From Betaproteobacteria bacterium (GTDB taxonomy: Bacteria; Pseudomonadota; Gammaproteobacteria; Burkholderiales; Burkholderiaceae_C): a DNA stretch of 15,492 bases. The position numbers and the translations under genes were made by a program. Under the pieces are notes generated by a model that searched no databases, had not been told where the DNA came from, and worked only from the letters and a program-made list of their open reading frames with translations. Positions 1 through 5,492 of this stretch are shown here, in pieces. Numbering within the stretch: the first letter of the stretch is position 1; each line of letters begins with the position of its first letter. The stretch is taken from assembly GCA_009923895.1 (NCBI GenBank), contig RFSP01000015.1:1-15492 (forward strand), given 5' to 3'.

Positions 1-2
1 AG

Positions 3-101
3 CTGATTGCGCCCATTGCCATGGAAGAGGGCTTGCGTTTTGCGATCCGCGAAGGCGGCCGCACCGTGGGCGCCGGCGTCGTCGCCAAGATCATGGAATG
101 A
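3..101 (+). CDS. tuf: Elongation factor Tu, C-terminal 32 residues (5'-truncated by window)
   Basis: EF-Tu is the GTPase that brings aminoacyl-tRNA to the ribosomal A site in the cytoplasm. Only the end of domain 3 is present. The frame starting at base 3 reads LIAPIAMEEGLRFAIREGG and continues to a terminal VAKIME, the well-known EF-Tu tail; the penultimate residue is Met where Ile is more usual. The stop TGA (99-101) lies two bases before the rpsJ ATG, so tuf and rpsJ must be transcribed and probably translated in a coupled way. This joins the str operon directly to the S10 operon. The start and the GTPase domain lie upstream of the window, so this copy cannot be labelled tufA or tufB from sequence alone. 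Confidence 0.96.
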   Translation: MIAPIAMEEGLRFAIREGGRTVGAGVVAKIME

Positions 102-103
102 CC

Positions 104-415
104 ATGCAAAAACAAAAGATCCGAATCCGCCTCAAGGCGTTCGACTACAAGCTGATCGACCAGTCGGCGTTGGAGATCGTGGACACCGCCAAGCGCACGG
201 GCGCGATTGTTCGGGGCCCTGTGCCCCTGCCCACTCGCATGCAGCGCTTTGACATTCTGCGTTCGCCGCACGTCAACAAGACCAGTCGCGACCAGTTCGA
301 AATTCGCACCCACCAGCGTTTGATGGACATCGTGGACCCCACCGACAAAACGGTGGACGCCCTGATGAAGCTCGACTTGCCGGCAGGTGTGGACGTCGAA
401 ATCAAACTTCAGTAA
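104..415 (+). CDS. rpsJ: 30S ribosomal protein S10
   Basis: S10 is a head protein of the 30S subunit and, as NusE, also takes part in transcription antitermination with NusB. The 103-residue product (MQKQKIRIRLKAFDY to VDVEIKLQ) matches the normal family length of about 103. The signature VRGPVPLPTRMQRFDILRSP, followed by HVNKTSRDQFE, is intact. I chose the ATG at 104 because GGA at 95-97 sits six bases upstream. An in-frame ATG at 98 overlaps the tuf stop (ATGA) and would add two residues (Met-Thr), but it has no room for that ribosome-binding site. In E. coli rpsJ is preceded by the regulatory S10 leader; here there is no space for one, and the leader-like gap lies after rpsJ instead. Confidence 0.98.
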   Translation: MQKQKIRIRLKAFDYKLIDQSALEIVDTAKRTGAIVRGPVPLPTRMQRFDILRSPHVNKTSRDQFEIRTHQRLMDIVDPTDKTVDALMKLDLPAGVDVEIKLQ

Positions 416-422
416 GTCCGAG

Positions 423-460
423 TCGACCCAGGCGGGCCTTCGCTTGCCAACCTGGGTCGA
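423..460 (+). repeat. Perfect 10-bp inverted repeat just after rpsJ
   Basis: The arms TCGACCCAGG (423-432) and CCTGGGTCGA (451-460) are perfectly complementary, with an 18-base loop that can add a short GGC/GCC pairing (435-437 with 446-448). The repeat begins seven bases after the rpsJ stop. No T-run follows, so it is not a standard intrinsic terminator. The left part of the loop region includes the putative -35 box of the rplC promoter and the right arm lies in its spacer. It could therefore act as DNA (operator) or as RNA (3'-end stabiliser, pause or processing site for the tuf-rpsJ message). Confidence 0.75.
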
Positions 461-473
461 ACCCTGATATACT
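444..473 (+). promoter_or_regulatory. Putative sigma-70 promoter for rplC and the S10 block
   Basis: A -35 TTGCCA (444-449) and a -10 TATACT (468-473) are separated by 18 bases. A TG one base upstream of the -10 (465-466) makes it an extended -10. Transcription would start near 480, giving a leader of about 135 bases before rplC. The bases just after the -10 (476-489) are identical to those after the rplN promoter. No experimental evidence is available; the call rests on consensus match and on its place in a 200-base gap within an otherwise tightly packed operon. Confidence 0.7.
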
Positions 474-475
474 GA

Positions 476-489
476 AAAGCTTTCCCGAA
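476..489 (+). repeat. 14-base segment shared with the rplN promoter (copy 1)
   Basis: AAAGCTTTCCCGAA occurs here and at 6060-6073. In both places it begins exactly three bases after the last base of the -10 hexamer (two bases lie between). It thus covers the discriminator and the first transcribed bases. In this copy CTTT-CCCG-AAAG can also form a small hairpin at the 5' end of the RNA. Its conserved placement suggests shared control of transcription initiation or transcript 5'-end behaviour. Confidence 0.7.
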
Positions 490-600
490 AGGTCATTCCG
501 AAAGGACTTTGGCCATTTCGGGGATTTAGTCAGCCCGGCCAATCGTTGTCGGGCATGTGCAACAAGGCTTCGTGGAGCCCGGGTTTCTGGGTGCAAGCGG
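484..600 (+). promoter_or_regulatory. Structured 5' leader of rplC
   Basis: The leader holds several pairings. CCCGAAA (484-490) can pair perfectly with TTTCGGG (516-522), and a second CCGAAA copy (498-503) can compete for the same partner. GCCCGGC (533-539) pairs with GTCGGGC (548-554) over an eight-base loop with one G-T pair. CCCGG (578-582) pairs with CTGGG (587-591) around GTTT. By analogy with the E. coli S10 leader, which is bound by L4, this could be an autoregulatory RNA, but no sequence similarity to that leader is claimed. Confidence 0.45.
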
Positions 601-615
601 GGCTGGAGAAGAACC

Positions 616-1296
616 ATGACGACCGCAGATGCGAGCCATCGGCTCGGTTTGCTGGGCCGCAAGGTGGGCATGACCCGCATCTTCACAGACGACGGCGATG
701 CCGTGCCTGTGACGGTGTTGGATGTGTCCAACAATCGCGTGACCCAGGTCAAGACCGTCGATACCGACGGCTACGCCGCCCTTCAGGTTGCGTTCGGGGC
801 CCGCAAGGCGTCCCGCGTGTCCAAGCCCGAAGCGGGCCACCTCGCCAAAGCGGGTGTGCAGGCCGGCGAGATCCTCAAAGAATTCCGCGTGAGCGCCGAT
901 GTGGCCAGCCAGTACCAGGCGGGCTCGACCCTGCCCGTCACGCTGTTTGCTGCAGGCCAGTTGGTGGATGTGCAAGGCACGTCCATCGGCAAGGGCTATG
1001 CCGGTACCATCAAGCGTCACAACTTTTCCTCTCAGCGTGCGTCGCACGGTAACAGCCGTTCGCACAACGTGCCGGGCTCCATCTCCATGGCGCAAGATCC
1101 GGGACGCGTGTTCCCCGGCAAGAAGATGACCGGCCACATGGGCGACGAGACCGTGACCACGCAAAACCTCGATGTGGTGCGTGTGGATGAGGCCCGTCAG
1201 CTGTTGCTGGTCAAAGGTGCTGTGCCTGGCGCCAAGAACGGCCACGTGGTGGTGCGCCCTGCCGTCAAGGTCAAGGCCAAGAAGGGAGCCCAGTGA
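616..1296 (+). CDS. rplC: 50S ribosomal protein L3
   Basis: L3 is an early-assembly 23S rRNA-binding protein whose long loop reaches toward the peptidyl transferase centre. The 226-residue product carries the signatures LGLLGRKVGMTRIF near residues 10-23, GTSIGKGYAGTIKRHNF at 121-137 and HGNSRSHNVPGSI at 144-156. Gln160 in MAQDPG aligns with E. coli Gln150, the target of the PrmB methyltransferase. E. coli L3 is about 209 residues; the extra length here is a short N-terminal extension and a Lys-rich tail. The start is supported by GGAG at 605-608, seven bases before the ATG. Residue 157 is Ser where E. coli has Gly (see findings). The stop overlaps the rplD ATG by one base (TGATG). Confidence 0.98.
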   Translation: MTTADASHRLGLLGRKVGMTRIFTDDGDAVPVTVLDVSNNRVTQVKTVDTDGYAALQVAFGARKASRVSKPEAGHLAKAGVQAGEILKEFRVSADVASQYQAGSTLPVTLFAAGQLVDVQGTSIGKGYAGTIKRHNFSSQRASHGNSRSHNVPGSISMAQDPGRVFPGKKMTGHMGDETVTTQNLDVVRVDEARQLLLVKGAVPGAKNGHVVVRPAVKVKAKKGAQ

Positions 1297-1916
1297 TGCA
1301 GCTCGAGCTCCTGAACGAACAAGGCCAAGCCACGGCCAAGGTGGACGCCCCTGACACGGTGTTCGCGCGCGACTACAACGAAGCGCTCGTCCATCAAGTC
1401 GTGGTGGCCTTCCAAGCCAATGCGCGTCAAGGCACGCGTGCGCAACTCGACCGCGGTGAAGTCAAGCACTCCACCAAGAAGCCGTTCCGTCAGAAAGGAA
1501 CGGGCCGTGCCCGTGCCGGTATGACCTCTTCGCCGCTGTGGCGTGGAGGCGGTCGCATCTTCCCGAATCGTCCCGACGAAAACTTCACCCAAAAGGTCAA
1601 CAAGAAGATGTATCGCGCCGGCATGGCGTCCATCTTGTCGCAGTTGGCCCGCGACGGTCGTTTGGCCGTGGTGGAGTCGATTTCGGTGGAGGCGCCCAAG
1701 ACCAAGCTGCTGGCGCAAAAGTTCAAGGCCATGGGTTTGGACTCGGTACTGGTCATCGCTGACACCGTCGACGAGAACCTGGCCTTGGCCTCTCGAAATC
1801 TGGCCAATGTGCTGGTGGTCGAGCCCCGTTATGCAGATCCCCTGTCACTGGTTTTCTTCAAGAAAGTGCTGGTGACCAAGGGCGCGATCGAGCAGCTCAA
1901 GGAGATGTACGCATGA
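1296..1916 (+). CDS. rplD: 50S ribosomal protein L4
   Basis: L4 binds 23S rRNA, and its extended loop lines the peptide exit tunnel. In E. coli it is also the repressor of its own S10 operon, acting on the mRNA leader. The 206-residue product (MQLELLNEQGQA to IEQLKEMYA) is close to the 201 of E. coli. The tunnel-loop signature KPFRQKGTGRARAG is present near residues 64-77, followed by SSPLWRGGGRIFPNRPDENF. The ATG at 1296 overlaps the rplC stop by one base, with GGGAG at 1284-1288 as ribosome-binding site. A GTG one codon earlier (1293) is a possible but less likely start. The end overlaps rplW by four bases (ATGA), implying translational coupling. Confidence 0.98.
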   Translation: MQLELLNEQGQATAKVDAPDTVFARDYNEALVHQVVVAFQANARQGTRAQLDRGEVKHSTKKPFRQKGTGRARAGMTSSPLWRGGGRIFPNRPDENFTQKVNKKMYRAGMASILSQLARDGRLAVVESISVEAPKTKLLAQKFKAMGLDSVLVIADTVDENLALASRNLANVLVVEPRYADPLSLVFFKKVLVTKGAIEQLKEMYA

Positions 1917-2230
1917 GCGCTCCGCAAAAATTCGACGAAGGCCGCTTGGCCCAGATCTTGGTGGCTCCCATCATTTCGGAGAAGGCCACCCGCGTGGGCG
2001 AGAAGTCCAACCAGGTCCTCTTCAAGGTGCTGCGCGACGCCACCAAGCCCGAAATCAAGGCTGCGGTCGAGCTGATGTTCAAGGTCGAGGTGGCGTCTGT
2101 GGCCACGGTCAACCAAAAGGGCAAGACCAAGCGCTTTGGCAAAACGGTGGGTCGTCGCGACCACATCAAGAAGGCTTACGTGGCCCTCAAGCCGGGCCAG
2201 GAGCTCAACTTCTCCGGGGAGGCCGCGTAA
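1913..2230 (+). CDS. rplW: 50S ribosomal protein L23
   Basis: L23 sits at the mouth of the exit tunnel and is the docking site for trigger factor, SRP and the Sec translocon. The 105-residue product has the family's LVAPIISEKAT (residues 16-26), FKVLRDATKPEIKAAVELMFKV and a basic KGKTKRFGKTVGRRDHIKKAYV segment near residues 64-85. Length agrees with the usual 95-105. The start ATG lies inside the last codons of rplD (ATGA overlap), with AAGGAG at 1899-1904, eight bases upstream, as a strong ribosome-binding site. The stop TAA directly abuts the rplB ATG with no gap. Confidence 0.98.
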   Translation: MSAPQKFDEGRLAQILVAPIISEKATRVGEKSNQVLFKVLRDATKPEIKAAVELMFKVEVASVATVNQKGKTKRFGKTVGRRDHIKKAYVALKPGQELNFSGEAA

Positions 2231-3055
2231 ATGGCCGTCATCAAAGTCAAACCCACATCGCCCGGCCGCCGCGCCGTGACGAAGGTGGTGCACAAGCACT
2301 TGCACAAGGGCGCGCCTGAAGCGTCGTTGCTGGAGCCGCAAAAGCAAAAAGCGGGTCGCAACAACAACGGGCACATCACCATGCGTCACAAAGGTGGGGG
2401 CCACAAGCACCACTATCGCGTGGTGGATTTCCGTCGCAACAAAGACGGCGTGCCCGCCAAGGTCGAGCGCATCGAGTACGACCCCAACCGCACGGCGCAC
2501 ATTGCGCTGCTGTGCTATGCCGATGGCGAGCGCAGCTACATCATTGCACCGCGAGGTGTGGAAGCCGGCGCGACCCTGGTGTCGGGCGCCGAGGCCCCCA
2601 TCAAGGCCGGCAACACGCTGCCCATCCGCAACATTCCGGTGGGCTCCACCATCCACTGCGTCGAAATGATGCCGGGCAAGGGCGCGCAAATCGCCCGCAC
2701 CGCTGGCGCCTCCGTGACGCTGATGGCCCGTGAAGGTGTCTACGCTCAGGTGCGTTTGCGCTCGGGTGAGGTTCGCAAGATCCACATCGATTGCCGGGCC
2801 ACGATCGGCGAGGTGTCCAACGAAGAGCACAACCTGCGTCAATACGGCAAAGCCGGTGCCCGTCGCTGGAAGGGCATCCGCCCGACGGTGCGTGGCGTGG
2901 CCATGAACCCGGTCGATCACCCGCATGGTGGTGGCGAGGGCCGCACGGGCGAAGGTCAGCCTCAGGTGTCTCCGTGGAACACCTTGACCAAGGGCTACCG
3001 CACGCGCAACAACAAGCGGACGCAGACGATGATCGTCTCGCGTCGCAAGAAGTAA
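2231..3055 (+). CDS. rplB: 50S ribosomal protein L2
   Basis: L2 is one of the most conserved ribosomal proteins; it is needed for subunit association and sits near the peptidyl transferase centre. The 274-residue product matches the family length (about 273). The OB-fold and SH3-like domains are intact. The C-terminal signature MNPVDHPHGGGEGRTGEG (residues 225-242) includes His230, which corresponds to E. coli His229. It ends in the usual basic tail TQTMIVSRRKK. The ATG follows the rplW stop immediately, and the ribosome-binding site GGGGAGG (2216-2222) lies inside the end of rplW, so the two are translationally linked. Confidence 0.99.
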   Translation: MAVIKVKPTSPGRRAVTKVVHKHLHKGAPEASLLEPQKQKAGRNNNGHITMRHKGGGHKHHYRVVDFRRNKDGVPAKVERIEYDPNRTAHIALLCYADGERSYIIAPRGVEAGATLVSGAEAPIKAGNTLPIRNIPVGSTIHCVEMMPGKGAQIARTAGASVTLMAREGVYAQVRLRSGEVRKIHIDCRATIGEVSNEEHNLRQYGKAGARRWKGIRPTVRGVAMNPVDHPHGGGEGRTGEGQPQVSPWNTLTKGYRTRNNKRTQTMIVSRRKK

Positions 3056-3067
3056 GGGGATCGCGCT

Positions 3068-3343
3068 ATGACCCGTTCTCTCAAGAAGGGCCCCTTTGTC
3101 GACCATCACTTGCTGGTGAAGGTTGAGAAGGCGTCGGCCACCAAGGACAAGAAGCCGATCAAGACCTGGTCGCGTCGCAGCACGATCTTGCCCGATTTCA
3201 TTGGACTGACCATCGCGGTGCACAACGGCAAGCAGCATGTGCCCGTGTATGTCACCGACCAGATGGTGGGACACAAGCTCGGCGAATTCGCGTTGACGCG
3301 CGTGTTCAAGGGCCATCCGGCCGACAAAAAGGCGAAGAAATAA
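3068..3343 (+). CDS. rpsS: 30S ribosomal protein S19
   Basis: S19 lies in the head of the 30S subunit with S13 and contacts the A-site tRNA region. The 91-residue product begins MTRSLKKGPFVDHHLLVKV and carries WSRRSTILPDFIGLTIAVHNGKQHVPVYVTDQMVGHKLGEFA, the family core, near residues 34-75, ending in a Lys-rich tail. Length is one residue short of the E. coli protein. The AAGGGGA at 3054-3060 overlaps the end of rplB and gives good spacing to the ATG. It is the fifth gene of the rplC-rpsQ block; only 12 bases separate it from rplB and 12 from rplV. Confidence 0.98.
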   Translation: MTRSLKKGPFVDHHLLVKVEKASATKDKKPIKTWSRRSTILPDFIGLTIAVHNGKQHVPVYVTDQMVGHKLGEFALTRVFKGHPADKKAKK

Positions 3344-3355
3344 GGGGCTATCGAA

Positions 3356-3685
3356 GTGGAAACCAAAGCAAGTGTGCGTGGTGTTCGCCTCTCGGTGGAC
3401 AAAGGTCGCCTCGTGGCCGACCTGATTCGCGGCAAGAAGGTGGATCAGGCCCTGAACATCCTGAACTTCACCCAAAAGAAGGCCGCAGGCATCGTGAAGA
3501 AAGCGCTCGAGTCGGCGGTGGCCAACGCCGAGCACAACGACGGTGCCGACATCGACGAACTCAAGGTCAAGTCGATCTACGTGGAGCAAGGCGCCACGCT
3601 GAAGCGTTTCTCTGCCCGCGCCAAAGGCCGTGGCAACCGCATCAGCAAGGGCACGTGCCACATCTACGTGACCGTCGGCAACTGA
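3356..3685 (+). CDS. rplV: 50S ribosomal protein L22
   Basis: L22 has a beta-hairpin that, with L4, forms the narrow part of the nascent-chain exit tunnel. The 109-residue product matches the family (110). The N-terminal SVRGVRLSVDKGRLVADLIRGKKVDQALNIL and the C-terminal hairpin region FSARAKGRGNRISKGTCHIYVTV (residues 84-106) are clear. The start codon is GTG at 3356, supported by AAGGGG (3342-3347) eight bases upstream and by alignment of the first residues; no in-frame ATG fits. The ribosome-binding site overlaps the rpsS stop. Confidence 0.97.
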   Translation: METKASVRGVRLSVDKGRLVADLIRGKKVDQALNILNFTQKKAAGIVKKALESAVANAEHNDGADIDELKVKSIYVEQGATLKRFSARAKGRGNRISKGTCHIYVTVGN

Positions 3686-3700
3686 AGGCGCAGAAATACC

Positions 3701-4555
3701 ATGGGACAAAAAATCCATCCGACCGGCTTTCGCCTCCCCGTCACCCGGGCTTGGGCGTCTCGCTGGTTTGCGACCAACCGCAACTTCAGCCAAATGTTGG
3801 CCGAAGACCTGGCTGTTCGTGACTATCTGAAAACCAAGCTCAAGAGCGCTGCGGTGTCTCGCATCCTCATCGAGCGTCCGGCCAAAAACGCCCGCATCAC
3901 CATTTACTCGGCACGTCCGGGGGTGGTGATCGGCAAGAAAGGCGAGGACATCGAAAACCTCAAGGCCGAGTTGACTCGCCGTCTGGGTGTGCCTGTGGCC
4001 GTCAACATCGAAGAGGTGCGCAAGCCCGAAATCGACGCTCAGTTGATCGCCGACTCCATCACGCAGCAGCTCGAAAAGCGCATCATGTTCCGCCGCGCCA
4101 TGAAGCGTGCCATGCAAAATGCGATGCGCTTGGGTGCTCAAGGCATCAAGTTGATGTCCTCGGGCCGCCTCAACGGCATTGAAATCGCCCGTTGCGAGTG
4201 GTACCGCGAAGGCCGCGTGCCGCTGCACACCCTCAAGGCCGACATCGATTACGGCTTCTCTGAAGCGCGCACCACTTACGGTGTCATCGGTGTGAAGTGC
4301 TGGGTTTACCGTGGCGACAATCTGGGTCGCACAGAAGCGCCCGGTGCACAAAAGCCTGAAGAAGGTCAAGAAGAGCGTCGTGCGCGCCGCCCAGCCCGTC
4401 CAGGCGCGGGCACGGGCCGTGGCCGCCCTGCCGCTGGCGATCGTGCGCCCCGGGGTGAGGCGGCTGCTGCTCCCGCTGGCGAGCCGGCCAAGGCACCGAC
4501 GGTCAAGCGCGTGCGTCGCGCAGCCCCCGCGGCTGGCGAGGCCAAAGGAGAATAA
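3701..4555 (+). CDS. rpsC: 30S ribosomal protein S3 with Ala/Pro/Arg-rich C-terminal extension
   Basis: S3 forms part of the mRNA entry channel in the 30S head and contributes to ribosomal helicase activity. The 284-residue product has an N-terminal KH type 2 domain with VVIGKKGEDIENLKAEL (GKKG motif at residues 78-81). The C-terminal S3 domain follows, with LGAQGIKLMSSGRLNGIEIAR and GRVPLHTLKADIDYGF, ending near residue 207. The last 75 or so residues are low-complexity Ala/Pro/Gly/Arg with a basic VKRVRRAAP patch. E. coli S3 is 233 residues, so the tail adds about 50. I recall long S3 tails from Burkholderiales, so this is probably lineage-typical. The ribosome-binding site (GAAGG, 3684-3688) is rather distant from the ATG at 12 bases. 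Confidence 0.98.
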   Translation: MGQKIHPTGFRLPVTRAWASRWFATNRNFSQMLAEDLAVRDYLKTKLKSAAVSRILIERPAKNARITIYSARPGVVIGKKGEDIENLKAELTRRLGVPVAVNIEEVRKPEIDAQLIADSITQQLEKRIMFRRAMKRAMQNAMRLGAQGIKLMSSGRLNGIEIARCEWYREGRVPLHTLKADIDYGFSEARTTYGVIGVKCWVYRGDNLGRTEAPGAQKPEEGQEERRARRPARPGAGTGRGRPAAGDRAPRGEAAAAPAGEPAKAPTVKRVRRAAPAAGEAKGE

Positions 4556-4557
4556 TC

Positions 4558-4974
4558 ATGTTGCAACCTTCCCGCCGCAAATTCCGCAAGGAACAAAAGG
4601 GTCGCAACACGGGTGTTGCCACCCGTGGAGCGGCCGTCTCTTTCGGTGAGTTTGGTTTGAAAGCCACCGAGCGTGGTCGCCTCACCGCTCGCCAGATTGA
4701 GGCCGCCCGTCGAGCCATTTCCCGCCACATCAAGCGGGGCGGACGCATTTTCATTCGCATCTTCCCGGACAAGCCCATTTCCCAAAAGCCCGCCGAGGTC
4801 CGCATGGGCAACGGCAAGGGCAACCCGGAGTACTACGTGGCTGAGATCCAGCCCGGCAAGGTGCTGTACGAAATCAACGGTGTGCCGGAGACCTTGGCCC
4901 GCGAGGCCTTCACCTTGGCTGCGGCCAAGCTGCCGTTGCGCTGCACCTTTGTGGCCCGCCAAGTCGGCGCCTGA
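4558..4974 (+). CDS. rplP: 50S ribosomal protein L16
   Basis: L16 is a late-assembly protein that helps shape the A site and the tRNA elbow contact on the 50S subunit. The 138-residue product starts MLQPSRRKFRKEQKGRNTGVATRG. It carries FIRIFPDKPISQKPAEVRMGNGKGNPEYYVAEIQPGKVLYE at residues 65-105, the conserved loop region, with Arg82 at the position hydroxylated in E. coli L16 (Arg81). Family length is about 136. AAAGGAG (4544-4550), seven bases before the ATG, is a strong ribosome-binding site and lies within the end of rpsC, two bases separating the genes. Confidence 0.98.
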   Translation: MLQPSRRKFRKEQKGRNTGVATRGAAVSFGEFGLKATERGRLTARQIEAARRAISRHIKRGGRIFIRIFPDKPISQKPAEVRMGNGKGNPEYYVAEIQPGKVLYEINGVPETLAREAFTLAAAKLPLRCTFVARQVGA

Positions 4975-4986
4975 TCGGAGACCGTG

Positions 4987-5184
4987 ATGAAAGCATCAGA
5001 ACTGCGAGCCAAGGACGTGGCCGCGCTGGAAAAAGAAGTGTCCGACCTGCTCAAGGCCCACTTTGGCCTGCGCATGCAAAAGGCCACCCAGCAATTGTCC
5101 AATCATGCCCAGCTGGGTCGCACCCGTCGCGACATCGCCCGGGCCAAGACCATCCTCGCCGAGAAGAAGAGGGCCGCCAAATGA
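4987..5184 (+). CDS. rpmC: 50S ribosomal protein L29
   Basis: L29 is a small two-helix protein next to L23 at the exit tunnel and contributes to trigger factor and SRP docking. The 65-residue product begins MKASELRAKDVAALEKEV and contains HFGLRMQKATQQLSNHAQLGRTRRDIARAKTIL, the family pattern. The ATG at 4987 is preferred over a GTG at 4984 because GGAG (4977-4980) is six bases from the ATG but only three from the GTG. The stop overlaps the rpsQ start by four bases (ATGA). Confidence 0.97.
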   Translation: MKASELRAKDVAALEKEVSDLLKAHFGLRMQKATQQLSNHAQLGRTRRDIARAKTILAEKKRAAK

Positions 5185-5447
5185 GCGAGACGTCCAAGAA
5201 CACCCGCACTCTCATCGGCCGTGTGGTCAGTGACAAGCGCGCCAAGACGGTCACCGTCTTGGTGGAGCGGCGCAATGCCCACGAGCTGTACGGCAAGATC
5301 GTTGCGCGTTCCAGCAAGTACCACGCTCACGATGAGAAGGGCGAATTCAAGATGGGTGACCTGGTCGAAATCTCTGAAGGCCGTCCGATTTCCAAGACCA
5401 AGTCCTGGACCGTGACCCGCCTGGTTGAGAAGGCCCGCTTGGTCTGA
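5181..5447 (+). CDS. rpsQ: 30S ribosomal protein S17
   Basis: S17 is a primary 16S rRNA-binding protein with an OB fold, needed early in 30S assembly. The 88-residue product contains the family motifs LIGRVVSDKRAKTVTVLVERRNAHELYGKIVARSSKYHAHDE (residues 11-52) and GDLVEISEGRPISKTKSWTV (56-75). Length is normal (E. coli 84). The ATG is inside the end of rpmC, with AGAGGG (5168-5173) seven bases upstream. It closes the S10 block. In most bacteria the next gene is rplN; here a peroxiredoxin gene and a promoter region intervene. Confidence 0.98.
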   Translation: MSETSKNTRTLIGRVVSDKRAKTVTVLVERRNAHELYGKIVARSSKYHAHDEKGEFKMGDLVEISEGRPISKTKSWTVTRLVEKARLV

Positions 5448-5448
5448 T

Positions 5449-5481
5449 TTGACCTCGCATCTTGACCTCGAATCTTGAAAC
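5449..5481 (+). repeat. 13-base tandem direct repeat in the rpsQ-peroxiredoxin gap
   Basis: TTGACCTCGCATC (5449-5461) is followed at once by TTGACCTCGAATC (5462-5474), 12 of 13 bases identical, and then a partial third unit TTGAAAC (5475-5481). Each unit begins with TTGA, resembling a -35 box, but no convincing -10 follows before the ATG at 5493. It may be a simple local duplication. Confidence 0.8.
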
Positions 5482-5492
5482 AGGGAGCTCAC

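Noticed and set aside
98..103. rpsJ start at the ATG overlapping the tuf stop.
   Set aside because: GGA at 95-97 is correctly spaced for 104, not 98, and the protein starting at 104 has the usual S10 length. Not fully excluded.
423..460. Intrinsic terminator after rpsJ.
   Set aside because: The stem is strong but the 18-base loop is long and no T-run follows, so termination is not supported.
546..1052. Alternative + frame ORF overlapping the start of rplC.
   Set aside because: Its translation is Arg/Pro/Gly/Cys-rich with no family resemblance, while the rplC frame gives a complete L3 with a good ribosome-binding site.
1829..4369. Very long open frame (846 codons) on the - strand opposite rplW through rpsC.
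   Set aside because: It lies antisense to six intact, highly conserved ribosomal genes, has no recognisable domain and a His/Gly/Leu/Val-rich composition typical of the reverse of GC-rich coding DNA. Its openness is explained by third-position GC bias.
5475..5492. TTG start giving six extra residues on the peroxiredoxin.
   Set aside because: The extra codons fall within the tandem repeat and the ribosome-binding site GGGAG (5483-5487), which itself points to the ATG at 5493.
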